A stretch of DNA of 50,391 bases from Paraburkholderia oxyphila NBRC 105797 (lineage in GTDB: Bacteria; Pseudomonadota; Gammaproteobacteria; Burkholderiales; Burkholderiaceae): the NCBI RefSeq assembly GCF_000685075.1, contig NZ_BAYD01000070.1:1-50391 (forward strand). Reading direction: 5' to 3'. A program made the translations under genes and the position numbers. The first letter of the stretch is position 1. Each line of letters starts with the position of its first letter. Positions 8,657 to 16,853 of the stretch are shown one piece after another. Below the pieces are notes generated by a model, which saw only the letters and a program-made list of their open reading frames with translations, did no database searches and was not told the origin of the DNA.

Positions 8657-9256
8657 ATGATTTCGCGCGACTTCACCTTCATCGTCGGCGGCGCGCGCTC
8701 GGGCAAGAGCGCCTACGCCGAACGCCTCGCCGCAGACAGCGGCCTGCCGGTCACCTATATCGCCACCGCGGCCACGCCCGCGGGCGCCCACGCCGATGCC
8801 GAATTCGCCGCGCGCATCGCCCATCACCGCGCGCGGCGGCCCGCGCACTGGGCCATCGTCGAAGCGCCGCTCGATCTCGCGGGCGCGCTCGACGCCGCGG
8901 CCACGCCCGGCCAGTGCGTGCTGATCGATTGCCTCACGCTGTGGCTCGCCAACCTGCTTTGCCCGCCCGGGTCGGAGGCGCCGCTGCCCGACTGGCGCGC
9001 GCGCCTCGACGCTTTTGCCGCCGCCTGCGAGCGCGCGAAGCACGCCGACTGCAGCGTGCTCGTGGTGAGCAACGAGATCGGCATGGGCGTCGTGCCGCTG
9101 GGCGCGGCCACGCGCCTCTATGTCGATGAGCTTGGCCGCCTGAACCAGCGCATCGCCGCGCTCGCCCACCGCGCGACGCTCGTGGCCGCCGGCTTGCCGC
9201 TCGTGCTCAAGGCGCCGTCGGCTGACGGAGCAAGCGGATCAGGCCGATCATGCTGA
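8657..9256 (+). CDS. cobU: Adenosylcobinamide kinase / adenosylcobinamide-phosphate guanylyltransferase
   Basis: Bifunctional enzyme that phosphorylates adenosylcobinamide and transfers GMP to it, giving AdoCbi-GDP for CobS. The 199-residue product has the P-loop GGARSGKS (residues 11-18), the ARIAHHRARRP region where a His carries GMP in homologues, the LIDCLTLWLANL strand, and VVSNEIGMGVVP. The ATG at 8657 directly follows a TACAAT box with no ribosome site. The stop overlaps the cbiB start by 7 bases, so this begins the plus-strand unit cobU-cbiB-cobD-btuF. Confidence 0.95.
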   Translation: MISRDFTFIVGGARSGKSAYAERLAADSGLPVTYIATAATPAGAHADAEFAARIAHHRARRPAHWAIVEAPLDLAGALDAAATPGQCVLIDCLTLWLANLLCPPGSEAPLPDWRARLDAFAAACERAKHADCSVLVVSNEIGMGVVPLGAATRLYVDELGRLNQRIAALAHRATLVAAGLPLVLKAPSADGASGSGRSC

Positions 9257-10194
9257 CGATGCTGAGCCTGCCCGCCACCGCCGCGCTCGCCGTCGCCGGT
9301 GTGGCCGTCGACCGCTGGATCGGCGAGCCGCGCCGCGCGCATCCGCTCGTCGCGTTCGGCGCGCTCGCGAACCGCATTGAAAAGCGTCTGAACACCGGCC
9401 GCCGCGGCCGCCCGCTCGGCCTGATGGCCTGGCTCGCCGCGGTTGCGCCGCCCGTCGCGCTCGCGGCGCTGCTGTGCGCCGTGCTGCCCTGGCCGCTCGC
9501 GTGGGCGCTGCACGTCGCGCTGCTGTGGTTCGCGCTCGGCGCGCGCAGCCTCGACGAGCACATCGCGCCCATCGCCCGCGCGCTCGCCGAACGCGACCTC
9601 GTGGCGGCGCGCGAATTGACCGCGCGCATCGTCTCGCGCGACACCGCGAACGCCGACGCCACCGCACTCTCGCGGGCCGCCTGCGAATCGGCGCTCGAAA
9701 ACGGCAACGACGCGATCTTCGGCGCGCTGTTCTGGTTCGCCCTCGCGGGTGGGCCGGGCGCGCTCGCGTTCCGCCTTGCCAACACGCTCGACGCGATGTG
9801 GGGCTACCGCACGCCGCGCTTCTTGCGCTTCGGCTGGGCGGCCGCCCGCATCGACGACGTGCTCAACTGGATTCCCGCCCGCCTCACGGCCACGAGCTAC
9901 GCGCTGCTCGGCGACACGCGCGTCGCGCTGCGCTGCTGGCGCGAGCAGGCGCCGCGCTGGGAGAGCCCGAACGCGGGCCCGGTGATGGCCGCGGGCGCAG
10001 GCAGCCTGAACGTGCTGCTGGGCGGCGCGGCGGTCTACCACGGCGCCGTGGAGCAGCGGCCCGCGCTCGGCGCCGGCGCGCCGCCGCGCGCCGAGGACGT
10101 GACGGCCGCGCTGCGTCTCGTCGAGCGCACGACGATCCTGTGGCTCGCCGCGCTCCTTGCCCTGGCTTTCCTGAGCGTGGCGACCCATGTCTGA
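9250..10194 (+). CDS. cbiB: Adenosylcobinamide-phosphate synthase CbiB (CobD of Pseudomonas naming)
   Basis: Integral membrane enzyme that attaches aminopropanol (phosphate) to adenosylcobyric acid. The 314-residue product has several hydrophobic segments (about residues 8-22, 60-95, 150-165, 295-312) and family motifs VDRWIGEPRRAHPLVAFG, SRDTANAD and the ANTLDAMWGYRTPRFLRFG region. The ATG at 9250 overlaps cobU by 7 bases and the end overlaps cobD by 8 bases, indicating tight translational coupling. A second ATG three codons in is an alternative start. Confidence 0.94.
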   Translation: MLTMLSLPATAALAVAGVAVDRWIGEPRRAHPLVAFGALANRIEKRLNTGRRGRPLGLMAWLAAVAPPVALAALLCAVLPWPLAWALHVALLWFALGARSLDEHIAPIARALAERDLVAARELTARIVSRDTANADATALSRAACESALENGNDAIFGALFWFALAGGPGALAFRLANTLDAMWGYRTPRFLRFGWAAARIDDVLNWIPARLTATSYALLGDTRVALRCWREQAPRWESPNAGPVMAAGAGSLNVLLGGAAVYHGAVEQRPALGAGAPPRAEDVTAALRLVERTTILWLAALLALAFLSVATHV

Positions 10195-11236
10195 CGCCCA
10201 TCTCGACACCGCCCCGCGCGTGATCGCGCACGGCGGCAATCTGCACGAAGCCGCGCGGCGCTACGGCATCGCCTGGGATGCGTGGGTCGATCTCTCGACC
10301 GGCATCAATCCGCACGGCTATCCGGTTCCACCGGTGCCCGCCGCGGCGTGGCGACGCCTGCCTGAGGACGGCGACGGCTTCGCCGCCAGCGCGGCGCGCT
10401 ACTACGGCGCGCCCGATGCGCAGCACGTGTTGCCCGTGGCAGGCAGCCAGGCCGCGATCCGCGCGCTGCCCGCGCTGCTGGCCACACAGGGACCGGCGGC
10501 TCGCGTGGCGATCGCGCCGCTCACCTATGGAGAGTACGCGCCCGCATTCACGCAGGCGGGCCACGCCGTGGTGCCGCTCGACATCGCCGGCGCAACGCTT
10601 CCCGAAGACGTGACGCACGCGGTCGTCGTGAATCCCAACAATCCCACGGCGAGCCTTATCGGCCGCGAAACGCTGCTGTGCTGGCACGCGCAGCTCGCCG
10701 CGCGCGGCGGCACGCTGATCGTCGATGAAGCCTTCGCCGACGCCTTCGCCGATCCGCGCGCGGCCTCGCTCGCGGATGCGACCGGGCGCATCGGCCTTGT
10801 GGTGCTGCGCTCGCCGGGCAAGTTCTTCGGCCTCGCGGGGGCACGCTGCGGCTTCGCGCTCGCCGCGCCCGCGCTGCTCGCGGCGCTGCGCGCGCGGCTT
10901 GGCGCGTGGACCGTGAGCGGCCCTGCGCGCCACGCGGTCACGCACGCCTTCGCAGACACCGCGTGGCAAGGCGCGATGCGCGAGCGGCTCGCCGCCGAAA
11001 GCGCGCGGCTTGCGGCGCTGCTCGCCTCGCACGGTCTCGCGCCGCGCGCCACGCCGCTGTTCGCCTGGATCGTTCATGCGCGCGCCGCCGAGTTGCAAGA
11101 CGCACTGGCCGCGCGCGCGGTCTGGACGCGCCGCTTCGATGCGCCGGCGAGCCTGCGCTTTGGACTGCCCGCATCGGAAGACGAGTGGCAGCGCTTCGAG
11201 ACGGCGCTCGCGCAGGCCATGCAGGCACTCGGCTGA
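10187..11236 (+). CDS. cobD: L-threonine-O-3-phosphate decarboxylase (CobD/CobC type)
   Basis: PLP enzyme of the class I/II aminotransferase fold. It decarboxylates threonine phosphate to aminopropanol phosphate, the linker used by the CbiB product encoded just upstream. The 349-residue protein carries DLSTGINPHGYP near residue 40 (a CobD hallmark), NPNNPTA, the VDEAF segment, and RSPGKFFGLAGARCG with the PLP lysine. It overlaps cbiB by 8 bases, and its TGA overlaps the btuF ATG. No kinase for threonine (PduX type) is seen in the window. Confidence 0.93.
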   Translation: MSDAHLDTAPRVIAHGGNLHEAARRYGIAWDAWVDLSTGINPHGYPVPPVPAAAWRRLPEDGDGFAASAARYYGAPDAQHVLPVAGSQAAIRALPALLATQGPAARVAIAPLTYGEYAPAFTQAGHAVVPLDIAGATLPEDVTHAVVVNPNNPTASLIGRETLLCWHAQLAARGGTLIVDEAFADAFADPRAASLADATGRIGLVVLRSPGKFFGLAGARCGFALAAPALLAALRARLGAWTVSGPARHAVTHAFADTAWQGAMRERLAAESARLAALLASHGLAPRATPLFAWIVHARAAELQDALAARAVWTRRFDAPASLRFGLPASEDEWQRFETALAQAMQALG

Positions 11237-12213
11237 TGCGGCTCCGGTCCACGACCTTTGCGCATGTTGCTGGCCGCGCCAGCATGAGCGCGAGCTTGCG
11301 CGCCGCCGCGCTCGCCCTCGCCGCCGCGGCCACCTTAGTACTCACGCTCGACACCGCCTGCGCCGCCAGCGTGAGCGCCATCGACGACGCCGGCAACACG
11401 GTCACACTCGCCGCGCCTGCGCAGCGCGTGATCAGCCTCGCGCCCCACGTCACGGAGCTGATCTACGCGGCGGGCGGCGGCCCGAAGCTGGTGGGCGCGG
11501 TCGCCTATAGCGATTTCCCGCCGCAGGCGCTGAGCGTGCCGCGCGTGGGCGACAACCGCGCGCTCGACCTCGAGCGCATCGCCGCGCTCAAGCCCGATCT
11601 GATCGTCGTCTGGCGGCACGGCAATGCGCAGCAGCAGATCGACCGTCTGCGCGAATTGCACATCCCGCTCTTCTTCAGCGAGCCGCATCGGCTCGACGAC
11701 GTGGCAACCTCGCTCACACGGCTCGGTGTGCTGCTGGGCTCGGAGCACACCGCGCAAGACGCAGCCGGCACCTATCGGGGAGAAATCGCGCGACTGCGCG
11801 CGCGCTACGCGCAGCGCGCACCGGTGAGCGTGTTCTACGAAGTCTGGGACCAGCCACTCATGACGATCAACGGCGAGCACATGATCAGCGACGTGATCGC
11901 GCTATGCGGCGGGCGCAACGTGTTTGCCGCGCTGCGCCCGCTGGTGCCCACGCTCTCGACCGAAGCGGTGCTGGCCGCCCGTCCCGACGCGATCGTGACC
12001 GCCTCTCAAGGCGCGACGGCGCCGGACCGGCCGCTGCCCGCGCTCACGCACTGGCGCGCGTGGCCCCAGTTGCCCGCGGTGGCGCACGGCAATCTCTTCG
12101 CCATCGACGGCGATCTGCTCACGCGGCCGGGACCGCGCATCGCGCAAGGCGCGGCGCAGCTATGCGAGGATCTCGATCGCGCACGCTCGCGCGATGCCCA
12201 CGCGGCGAATTGA
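11236..12213 (+). CDS. btuF: Periplasmic cobalamin-binding protein BtuF
   Basis: Solute-binding protein of the BtuCDF vitamin B12 importer, 325 residues from the ATG at 11236 (overlapping the cobD stop) or 309 from the ATG at 11284. The second start lies closer to the hydrophobic signal core, which ends CAASVSA. The mature part begins AIDDAGNTVTLAAPAQRVISLAPHVTELIYAAGG, the two-lobed helical-backbone (PF01497) fold. Its permease and ATPase genes lie on the opposite strand at the far end of the converging unit, so the transporter is split between two transcripts. Other metal-chelate substrates are possible, but the cob context favours corrinoids. Confidence 0.88.
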   Translation: MRLRSTTFAHVAGRASMSASLRAAALALAAAATLVLTLDTACAASVSAIDDAGNTVTLAAPAQRVISLAPHVTELIYAAGGGPKLVGAVAYSDFPPQALSVPRVGDNRALDLERIAALKPDLIVVWRHGNAQQQIDRLRELHIPLFFSEPHRLDDVATSLTRLGVLLGSEHTAQDAAGTYRGEIARLRARYAQRAPVSVFYEVWDQPLMTINGEHMISDVIALCGGRNVFAALRPLVPTLSTEAVLAARPDAIVTASQGATAPDRPLPALTHWRAWPQLPAVAHGNLFAIDGDLLTRPGPRIAQGAAQLCEDLDRARSRDAHAAN

Positions 12214-12243
12214 TCTGGAATCCGAATAAACTGGCAGCGGGAT

Positions 12244-12834
12244 TCAGGCGTTCCAGCGCGCGAGCTGCCACTCGCCGCTCGACGCCCCACGGTGCAGCGT
12301 AACGATCGCCGCCATCTCGAGCGGCCAGCGCACGCAACGCGCGAGCGGCAAGCCCAACGCGCGTGCGGTGATCGCACGCATCACGCCCGCATGCGCGACG
12401 GTCCACAGACTCCCGTGCGCGTCGGTATCGAGCGCATCGAACCACGCCGACACACGCGCATCGAACTGCGCGACGCTCTCGCCCTGATGCGCACGCGCAT
12501 GCTCGAAATCGGCGGCCCAGGCGTCGATCTGCGCGCGCTCGATGGCGTCCCAGCGCTGCATTTCCCACGCGCCGAAGTCCATCTCCTCCAAACGCGCATC
12601 TTCGATCGGCGCGACGCCCCCGTGCATCTGCCCGAGCAGTCGGGCGACGCTCGCACAGCGCGTGAGCGGGCTCGTTTCGATGCGCTGCGGCGCGCGTGCG
12701 CCCAGCGCGGCCAGGCGCGCGGCGATCGACGCCGCGCCCGCATCGGCGGCCGCGGCGAGCGGCACGTCAGTCTTGCCGTAGCACACGCCCGCCTCCACCG
12801 CCACGGCAGGATGACGAATCAGGACGAGATCCAC
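12244..12834 (-). CDS. cobC: Alpha-ribazole phosphatase-like histidine phosphatase
   Basis: Phosphoglycerate-mutase-like phosphatase expected to remove phosphate from alpha-ribazole-5'-phosphate or adenosylcobalamin-5'-phosphate. The 196-residue product starts with GTG at 12832-12834, giving DLVLIRHP with the catalytic His in a variant of the RHG motif (Pro replaces Gly). Later motifs are SPLTRCASVARLL, LEEMDFGAWEMQRWDAI and the second catalytic His in TVAHAGVMRAI. It overlaps the end of cobS by 16 bases, consistent with co-translation. Last gene of the btuC-btuD-cobT-cobS-cobC unit. Confidence 0.9.
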   Translation of the reverse strand: MDLVLIRHPAVAVEAGVCYGKTDVPLAAAADAGAASIAARLAALGARAPQRIETSPLTRCASVARLLGQMHGGVAPIEDARLEEMDFGAWEMQRWDAIERAQIDAWAADFEHARAHQGESVAQFDARVSAWFDALDTDAHGSLWTVAHAGVMRAITARALGLPLARCVRWPLEMAAIVTLHRGASSGEWQLARWNA

Positions 12835-13586
12835 GCGAGCCCCATCAGATAGATCGCCAGCTCGAACACCTGCTGCGCGAAACCGAGACAATCGCCCGTA
12901 TAGCCGCCGATGCGGCGCACGAAATACCGCCCGAGCGCATAACGCAGCACGCCGAGCACGGCGAGCGTCGCCACGCCCGCGCGCCAGTCCGGCCACGTGG
13001 GCCAGAAAAGCCAGGGCAGACCGAACGCAAACGCACAGCCGAGCGCGAGCGCACTCATGCGCTGCGCGACCGGCTTGGCCTTGCCTTCGGGACGCACGTA
13101 GTCGAGCGAGACAAGGTAGCTGATCGCCAGCGCGCGGCTCGCCGCGTGGCCGGCGATCATCAGCGTGGCGGCGCGCAACGGCGGCAGCGCGGCCAGCGTC
13201 TGCCACTTCAGTGCGAGCGCGATCACGAGGCCGATGGCGCCGAACGCGCCAATGCGCGAGTCGTGCATGATGCGCAGCACGTCTTCGCGCTGGTACGCGC
13301 CGCCGAATGCGTCGATGGAGTCGGCCAGACCGTCTTCGTGGAACGCACCGGTGGCGACGAGCGTTGCACCCATCGAGAGCAGCACCGCAACGCCCGGCGG
13401 AAACACATGCAGCGCGGCGAGGTACACGAGCGCCGCGAGCACGCCGATCAACGCGCCGACGAGCGGAAAATAGCGCGCCGCCGCGTTCAGCCATTGTGGC
13501 TCGAAGCCGACCCAGCGCGGCACCGGCACGCGCGTGAAATAGCCGAGCGCCGTGAAGAAGTAACGCAGTTCCGCGAGCGGATTCAT
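12819..13586 (-). CDS. cobS: Adenosylcobinamide-GDP ribazoletransferase (cobalamin synthase)
   Basis: Membrane enzyme that joins AdoCbi-GDP with alpha-ribazole (phosphate) to finish the nucleotide loop. The 255-residue product is very hydrophobic, with about six membrane segments. Family motifs are FHEDGLADSIDAFGG (metal-binding acidic motif), SRIGAFGAIG and RRIGGYTGDCLGF. The ATG at 13584-13586 gives MNPLAELRYFFTALGYFTRVP; cobT ends 10 bases upstream. Confidence 0.95.
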   Translation of the reverse strand: MNPLAELRYFFTALGYFTRVPVPRWVGFEPQWLNAAARYFPLVGALIGVLAALVYLAALHVFPPGVAVLLSMGATLVATGAFHEDGLADSIDAFGGAYQREDVLRIMHDSRIGAFGAIGLVIALALKWQTLAALPPLRAATLMIAGHAASRALAISYLVSLDYVRPEGKAKPVAQRMSALALGCAFAFGLPWLFWPTWPDWRAGVATLAVLGVLRYALGRYFVRRIGGYTGDCLGFAQQVFELAIYLMGLAWISS

Positions 13587-13596
13587 CGCGCGCGCG

Positions 13597-14685
13597 TCAA
13601 TGCGGACGCTCGCCGTTGGGCTTCTCGCTGCGCTCGTCGACGCCCGCGGACTCGAAGCTCGCCATTTCGCCGAGGAACGCCACGGCCGCGCGCAGCAGCG
13701 GCACGGCCAGCGCCGCACCCGTGCCCTCGCCCAGACGCAGATCGAGCGCGAGCAATTCGCGCGCGCCGAAATGATCGAGCATGCGCCGATGACCCGCCTC
13801 GTTCGACGCGTGCGCGAACACACAGTAATCGCGCACGTGCGGCGCGAGCGCATCCGCCACCAGCAACGCCGAAGTCGCGATGAAGCCATCGACGAGTATC
13901 GCCATGCGCTGGCGCGCGGCTTCGAGAAACGCGCCCGCCATCATCGCGATCTCGAAGCCTCCGAAGGTTGCGAGCACATCGATCGGCTCGCGCACGTTCG
14001 CGTGGCGTGCGAGCGCGGCCGCGAGCACGTTGCGCTTTCTCGCGAGGCCCGCGTTGTCGAGCCCCGTGCCGCGCCCCACGCATTCGTCGATGGGCACGTT
14101 ACACAGGCGGCTCATCAGGCAAGCGGCCGACGACGTATTCGCAATGCCCATCTCGCCAAAGCCGATCACGTTGGTGCCGAGCGCCGCATGGTGGCGCACG
14201 CGCGCGGCGCCCGCTGCGAGCGCAGCGATGGCCTCGTCGCGCGTCATCGCGCTCTCATGCGCGAAGTTGCGCGTGCCACGCGCAATCGGCAACGAAACGA
14301 GCGTCGATGCAGACGGCAGCGGCGGCAATGGCGTAGCGACGCCCGCATCGACGATCTCGAGCTCGAGCCCGGCCACGCCGCTGAACGCGTTGATGGCCGC
14401 GCCGCCCGCGAGGAAGTTCGCGACCATCTGCGCAGTCACCGCCTGCGGATACGGGCTCACGCCTTCGTTGGCGATGCCGTGATCGCCCGCGAACACGATC
14501 ATCACCGGGCGCTCGACGCGCGGGCGCGTGCTGCGCTGGATCATGCCCAGCTGGCGCGCGAGCGTCTCGAGGCGGCCGAGGCTGCCCGGCGGCTTGGTCT
14601 TCGTATCGATGAGGTGCTGAAGCTCGTCGCGCAGCGACGGGTCGAGCGGCTCGACGGCCAGCAATTCGGAAAGCGTTGAAGTCAT
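13597..14685 (-). CDS. cobT: Nicotinate-nucleotide-dimethylbenzimidazole phosphoribosyltransferase
   Basis: Activates the lower ligand: transfers phosphoribose from nicotinate mononucleotide to dimethylbenzimidazole to give alpha-ribazole-5'-phosphate. At 362 residues it has normal length, with TKPPGSLGRLE, VFAGDHGIANEGVSPYP, GFGEMGIANTSSAA, GRGTGLDN and the LRLGEGTGAALA motif carrying the catalytic Glu. The start ATG is at 14683-14685. cobS follows after 10 bases; btuD lies 51 bases upstream. Confidence 0.96.
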   Translation of the reverse strand: MTSTLSELLAVEPLDPSLRDELQHLIDTKTKPPGSLGRLETLARQLGMIQRSTRPRVERPVMIVFAGDHGIANEGVSPYPQAVTAQMVANFLAGGAAINAFSGVAGLELEIVDAGVATPLPPLPSASTLVSLPIARGTRNFAHESAMTRDEAIAALAAGAARVRHHAALGTNVIGFGEMGIANTSSAACLMSRLCNVPIDECVGRGTGLDNAGLARKRNVLAAALARHANVREPIDVLATFGGFEIAMMAGAFLEAARQRMAILVDGFIATSALLVADALAPHVRDYCVFAHASNEAGHRRMLDHFGARELLALDLRLGEGTGAALAVPLLRAAVAFLGEMASFESAGVDERSEKPNGERPH

Positions 14686-14736
14686 GGTGGTTTCAGGTCG
14701 ATTCAGTTCGATTCATTTCGATTCGCGCGCGCCGGT

Positions 14737-15573
14737 TCAGCGCTCGCGTGGAATTTCGAAGGCGGCCACGAGCGCCTCGTGCGCGCCCTCGCGGATCAGC
14801 ATGAGCGGGTGGCCGAAGGCGGCGCTCGCACGCTCTGCCGTGAGCACGTCGCGCACCGGCCCCGCGAAGCAGCCGCCGCGGCCATCGAGCAGCAGCGCAT
14901 GCGTCGCGTAGCGCCGCGCAAGATTGAGATCGTGACAGGAAAACACGACAGTGTGCGACCCGGTGTTCACCCAGTGCGCGAGCGCCTCGAGGCAGGCGAT
15001 CTGATGATGCAGGTCCAGATGCGCGAGCGGCTCGTCGAGCAGCAAGAGCGGCGCGTCCTGGCACAGCACCGCCGCGAGCGCAACGCGCTGGCGCTCGCCG
15101 CCCGAGAGCGAGAGCACGTCGCGCGCGGCGAATGTCTCGAGGCCGAGCATCGCTAGCGCGGCCTGCGCGGCGGCGCGGTCGTCCTCGCTTTCCCAGCCCC
15201 AGCCCGCGAGATGCGGATAGCGGTTGAGCAGCACGGTGTCGAGCACGCTCGCGCTGAACGCATCGCGCACGTCTTGTGGCATCAGCGCGCGGCGTTGCGC
15301 GAGCAGGACCGGCCGCCAGTCGCGCAGCGCCACACCTTCCACTTCGACATGGCCCGCAGCGCTCTCGCGCAGGCCCGCGAGCGTCGCAATCAAGGTGGTC
15401 TTGCCCGCGCCGTTCGCGCCGGCCACGCACCAGATCTCGCCGGCCTCGAAGCGCTGCGTGAGGCCCTCGACCAGCGTGCGCGCGCCCGCGCGCAGCGTGA
15501 GCGCGTGTGCGGCGAGCAGCGGCTTCGCAGGCGTGGCGTCGTGGCTCGCGGTGGCGCTCGATGAGCGGCTCAT
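14737..15573 (-). CDS. btuD: Cobalamin/iron-siderophore-type ABC transporter ATPase
   Basis: Cytoplasmic ATPase partner of the BtuC-like permease, 278 residues. Walker A reads GANGAGKTT (about 52-60), the signature LSLSGGERQR, Walker B LLLLDEPLAHLD, and the switch His is in FSCHDLN. It belongs to the FecE/BtuD branch, so heme or siderophore uptake is formally possible, but btuC, btuF and cob neighbours argue for corrinoids. Its ATG overlaps the btuC stop in an ATGA arrangement. Confidence 0.88.
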   Translation of the reverse strand: MSRSSSATASHDATPAKPLLAAHALTLRAGARTLVEGLTQRFEAGEIWCVAGANGAGKTTLIATLAGLRESAAGHVEVEGVALRDWRPVLLAQRRALMPQDVRDAFSASVLDTVLLNRYPHLAGWGWESEDDRAAAQAALAMLGLETFAARDVLSLSGGERQRVALAAVLCQDAPLLLLDEPLAHLDLHHQIACLEALAHWVNTGSHTVVFSCHDLNLARRYATHALLLDGRGGCFAGPVRDVLTAERASAAFGHPLMLIREGAHEALVAAFEIPRER

Positions 15574-16661
15574 GGCGTGCGCCTCTTGAGCAACATCCAC
15601 AGGAACACGGGCACGCCCGCGAGCGCGGTCACGACGCCCACGGGCAGTTGCGTGGGCGCGGCGACGGTCCGCGCGACGAGATCGGCGCCCATGACCGCAA
15701 GACCGCCCGCGAGCGCGGCCGCGGGCACGAGCATGCGCTGGTCGTTGCCGAAGGCGAGCCGCAGCATGTGGGGCACGACGAGCCCGACGAAGCCGATGGT
15801 GCCGCCCGTCGTGACGGCCGCCGCCGCCGCGAGCGAGGCCGCGAGATAGACGCCCACGCGCAGGCGCAGCACTGGCACGCCGAGCGCCTGGGCGGCGGCG
15901 TCGCCGCGCAGCAGCACGTTCAGGCGCGGCGCGGCGCTCACGCCGAACGCGAGCACGAGCGCGAGCGCGATCAATGCGGGCCAGGGCATGCCGGCGCCGT
16001 TGAGGTCGCCGGTGAGCCAGAACAGCATGCCGCGCAGGCTCGCTTCGGGGGCGAGCGTCAGCACGAGCGTGATGAGCGCGCCCCACCCCGCCGCCGTCAC
16101 CGCGCCCGTGAGCAACAGACGCGGGGAGCTGTCCTGCGGCTCGCCGCGCCAGAGTTCGCGGCGCGCGAGGCCGAGCACGAGCAGGATCGACACGAAAGCG
16201 CCCGCGCAGGCGCTCGCCTGCACGGCCCACCACGCCGCGCCCGCGATCATCGCCACCAGCGCGAACGCGGCGGCGCCGCCCGAAACACCCAGCACGTAGG
16301 GTTCGGCGAGCGGATTGCGCAACAGCACTTGAAGCAGCGCGCCCGCGAGCGCGAGCAGCGCGCCGCATGCGAAGCCGCCGAGCGCGCGCGGCAGGCGCAA
16401 GGTGCGGACGATTTCGCTCGCCATGTCGCTGGCGTTGGGCGTGGAAGAGGTGGCCGGCACGAGCGCGTGCAGCGCCTGCCCGAGCGTCACCGGCACGCTG
16501 CCGATCGCGAGCGACGCCACGAATACGGCGAGCGCGGCAATGGCCAGCACGCACCAGATCGCCGCTGCACGGCGCGCGTTCATCGTGCGGCGCAGCGACA
16601 TCGCGCGCGGCAAGACCTGCACAGGCGTGCGGCGCGGGTTTTCGGGGTTGACGGTTCGCAT
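15570..16661 (-). CDS. btuC: Cobalamin-type ABC transporter permease (FecCD family)
   Basis: Inner-membrane permease with about ten membrane segments, of the FecCD/BtuC family. Recognisable parts are the early RNPLAEPYVLGVSGGAA loop, the LLLTGAV helix, the TGGTIGFVGLVVPHMLR coupling region and the end PVFLWMLLKRR. I chose the ATG at 16659-16661 (363 residues); an ATG at 16599-16601 gives 343 residues, nearer to E. coli BtuC (326), and neither has a strong ribosome site. First gene of btuC-btuD-cobT-cobS-cobC, behind a good promoter and a structured leader. Confidence 0.88.
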   Translation of the reverse strand: MRTVNPENPRRTPVQVLPRAMSLRRTMNARRAAAIWCVLAIAALAVFVASLAIGSVPVTLGQALHALVPATSSTPNASDMASEIVRTLRLPRALGGFACGALLALAGALLQVLLRNPLAEPYVLGVSGGAAAFALVAMIAGAAWWAVQASACAGAFVSILLVLGLARRELWRGEPQDSSPRLLLTGAVTAAGWGALITLVLTLAPEASLRGMLFWLTGDLNGAGMPWPALIALALVLAFGVSAAPRLNVLLRGDAAAQALGVPVLRLRVGVYLAASLAAAAAVTTGGTIGFVGLVVPHMLRLAFGNDQRMLVPAAALAGGLAVMGADLVARTVAAPTQLPVGVVTALAGVPVFLWMLLKRRTP

Positions 16662-16818
16662 CGTCGGAAGAAGTGGTCGATCTCTGGACACTGACACGTC
16701 GCCGTTGCGCCTCGCGAGGCGCATACGCGTGACGTATGCCCGCCGGCATGGGATGCGCCTGGGACGCATAGTCCGGGACGCGCAGTCCGCGACGAAATCC
16801 CATGCCGGCGCCCGAGCG
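16662..16818 (-). promoter_or_regulatory. Structured 5' leader of the btuC-btuD-cobT-cobS-cobC unit
   Basis: About 157 bases from the expected transcript start to the btuC ATG are packed with inverted repeats. A perfect 14-bp pair, CGCCGGCATGGGAT, joins 16797-16810 to 16741-16754 and encloses two near-identical 13-base mini-hairpins (16776-16788 and 16762-16774, stems GGAC/GUCC). Next come a 7-bp hairpin at 16721-16739 and a perfect 16-base palindrome at 16707-16722, which share two bases and so compete. I cannot find the B12-box signature of known cobalamin riboswitches. It may be an unrecognised cis-regulatory RNA, an attenuator or a palindromic repeat element. Confidence 0.55.
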
Positions 16819-16823
16819 CCGGC
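16804..16823. repeat. Palindrome overlapping the btuC transcription start region
   Basis: GCCGGCGC (16804-16811) and GCGCCGGC (16816-16823) form a perfect 8-bp inverted repeat with a 4-base centre, directly downstream of the -10 box and covering the expected +1. As DNA it could be an operator. As RNA only part would be transcribed, and the 16804-16811 arm is shared with the 14-bp stem, so the two structures exclude each other. Confidence 0.5.
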
Positions 16824-16824
16824 A

Positions 16825-16853
16825 AGTGTAGGAGGGCCCCGTGCGAGCGTCAA
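16825..16853 (-). promoter_or_regulatory. Sigma-70-type promoter for the btuC unit
   Basis: On the minus strand TTGACG (16848-16853) and TACACT (16825-16830) are separated by exactly 17 bases, the best sigma-70 match in the window. Transcription would begin near 16818, giving a leader of about 157 bases before btuC. Confidence 0.7.

Noticed and set aside
16662..16818. Canonical cobalamin riboswitch in the btuC leader
   Set aside because: Expected by context, but I could not find the conserved B12-box sequence or the usual arrangement of about 200 bases; the region is instead a series of other inverted repeats.
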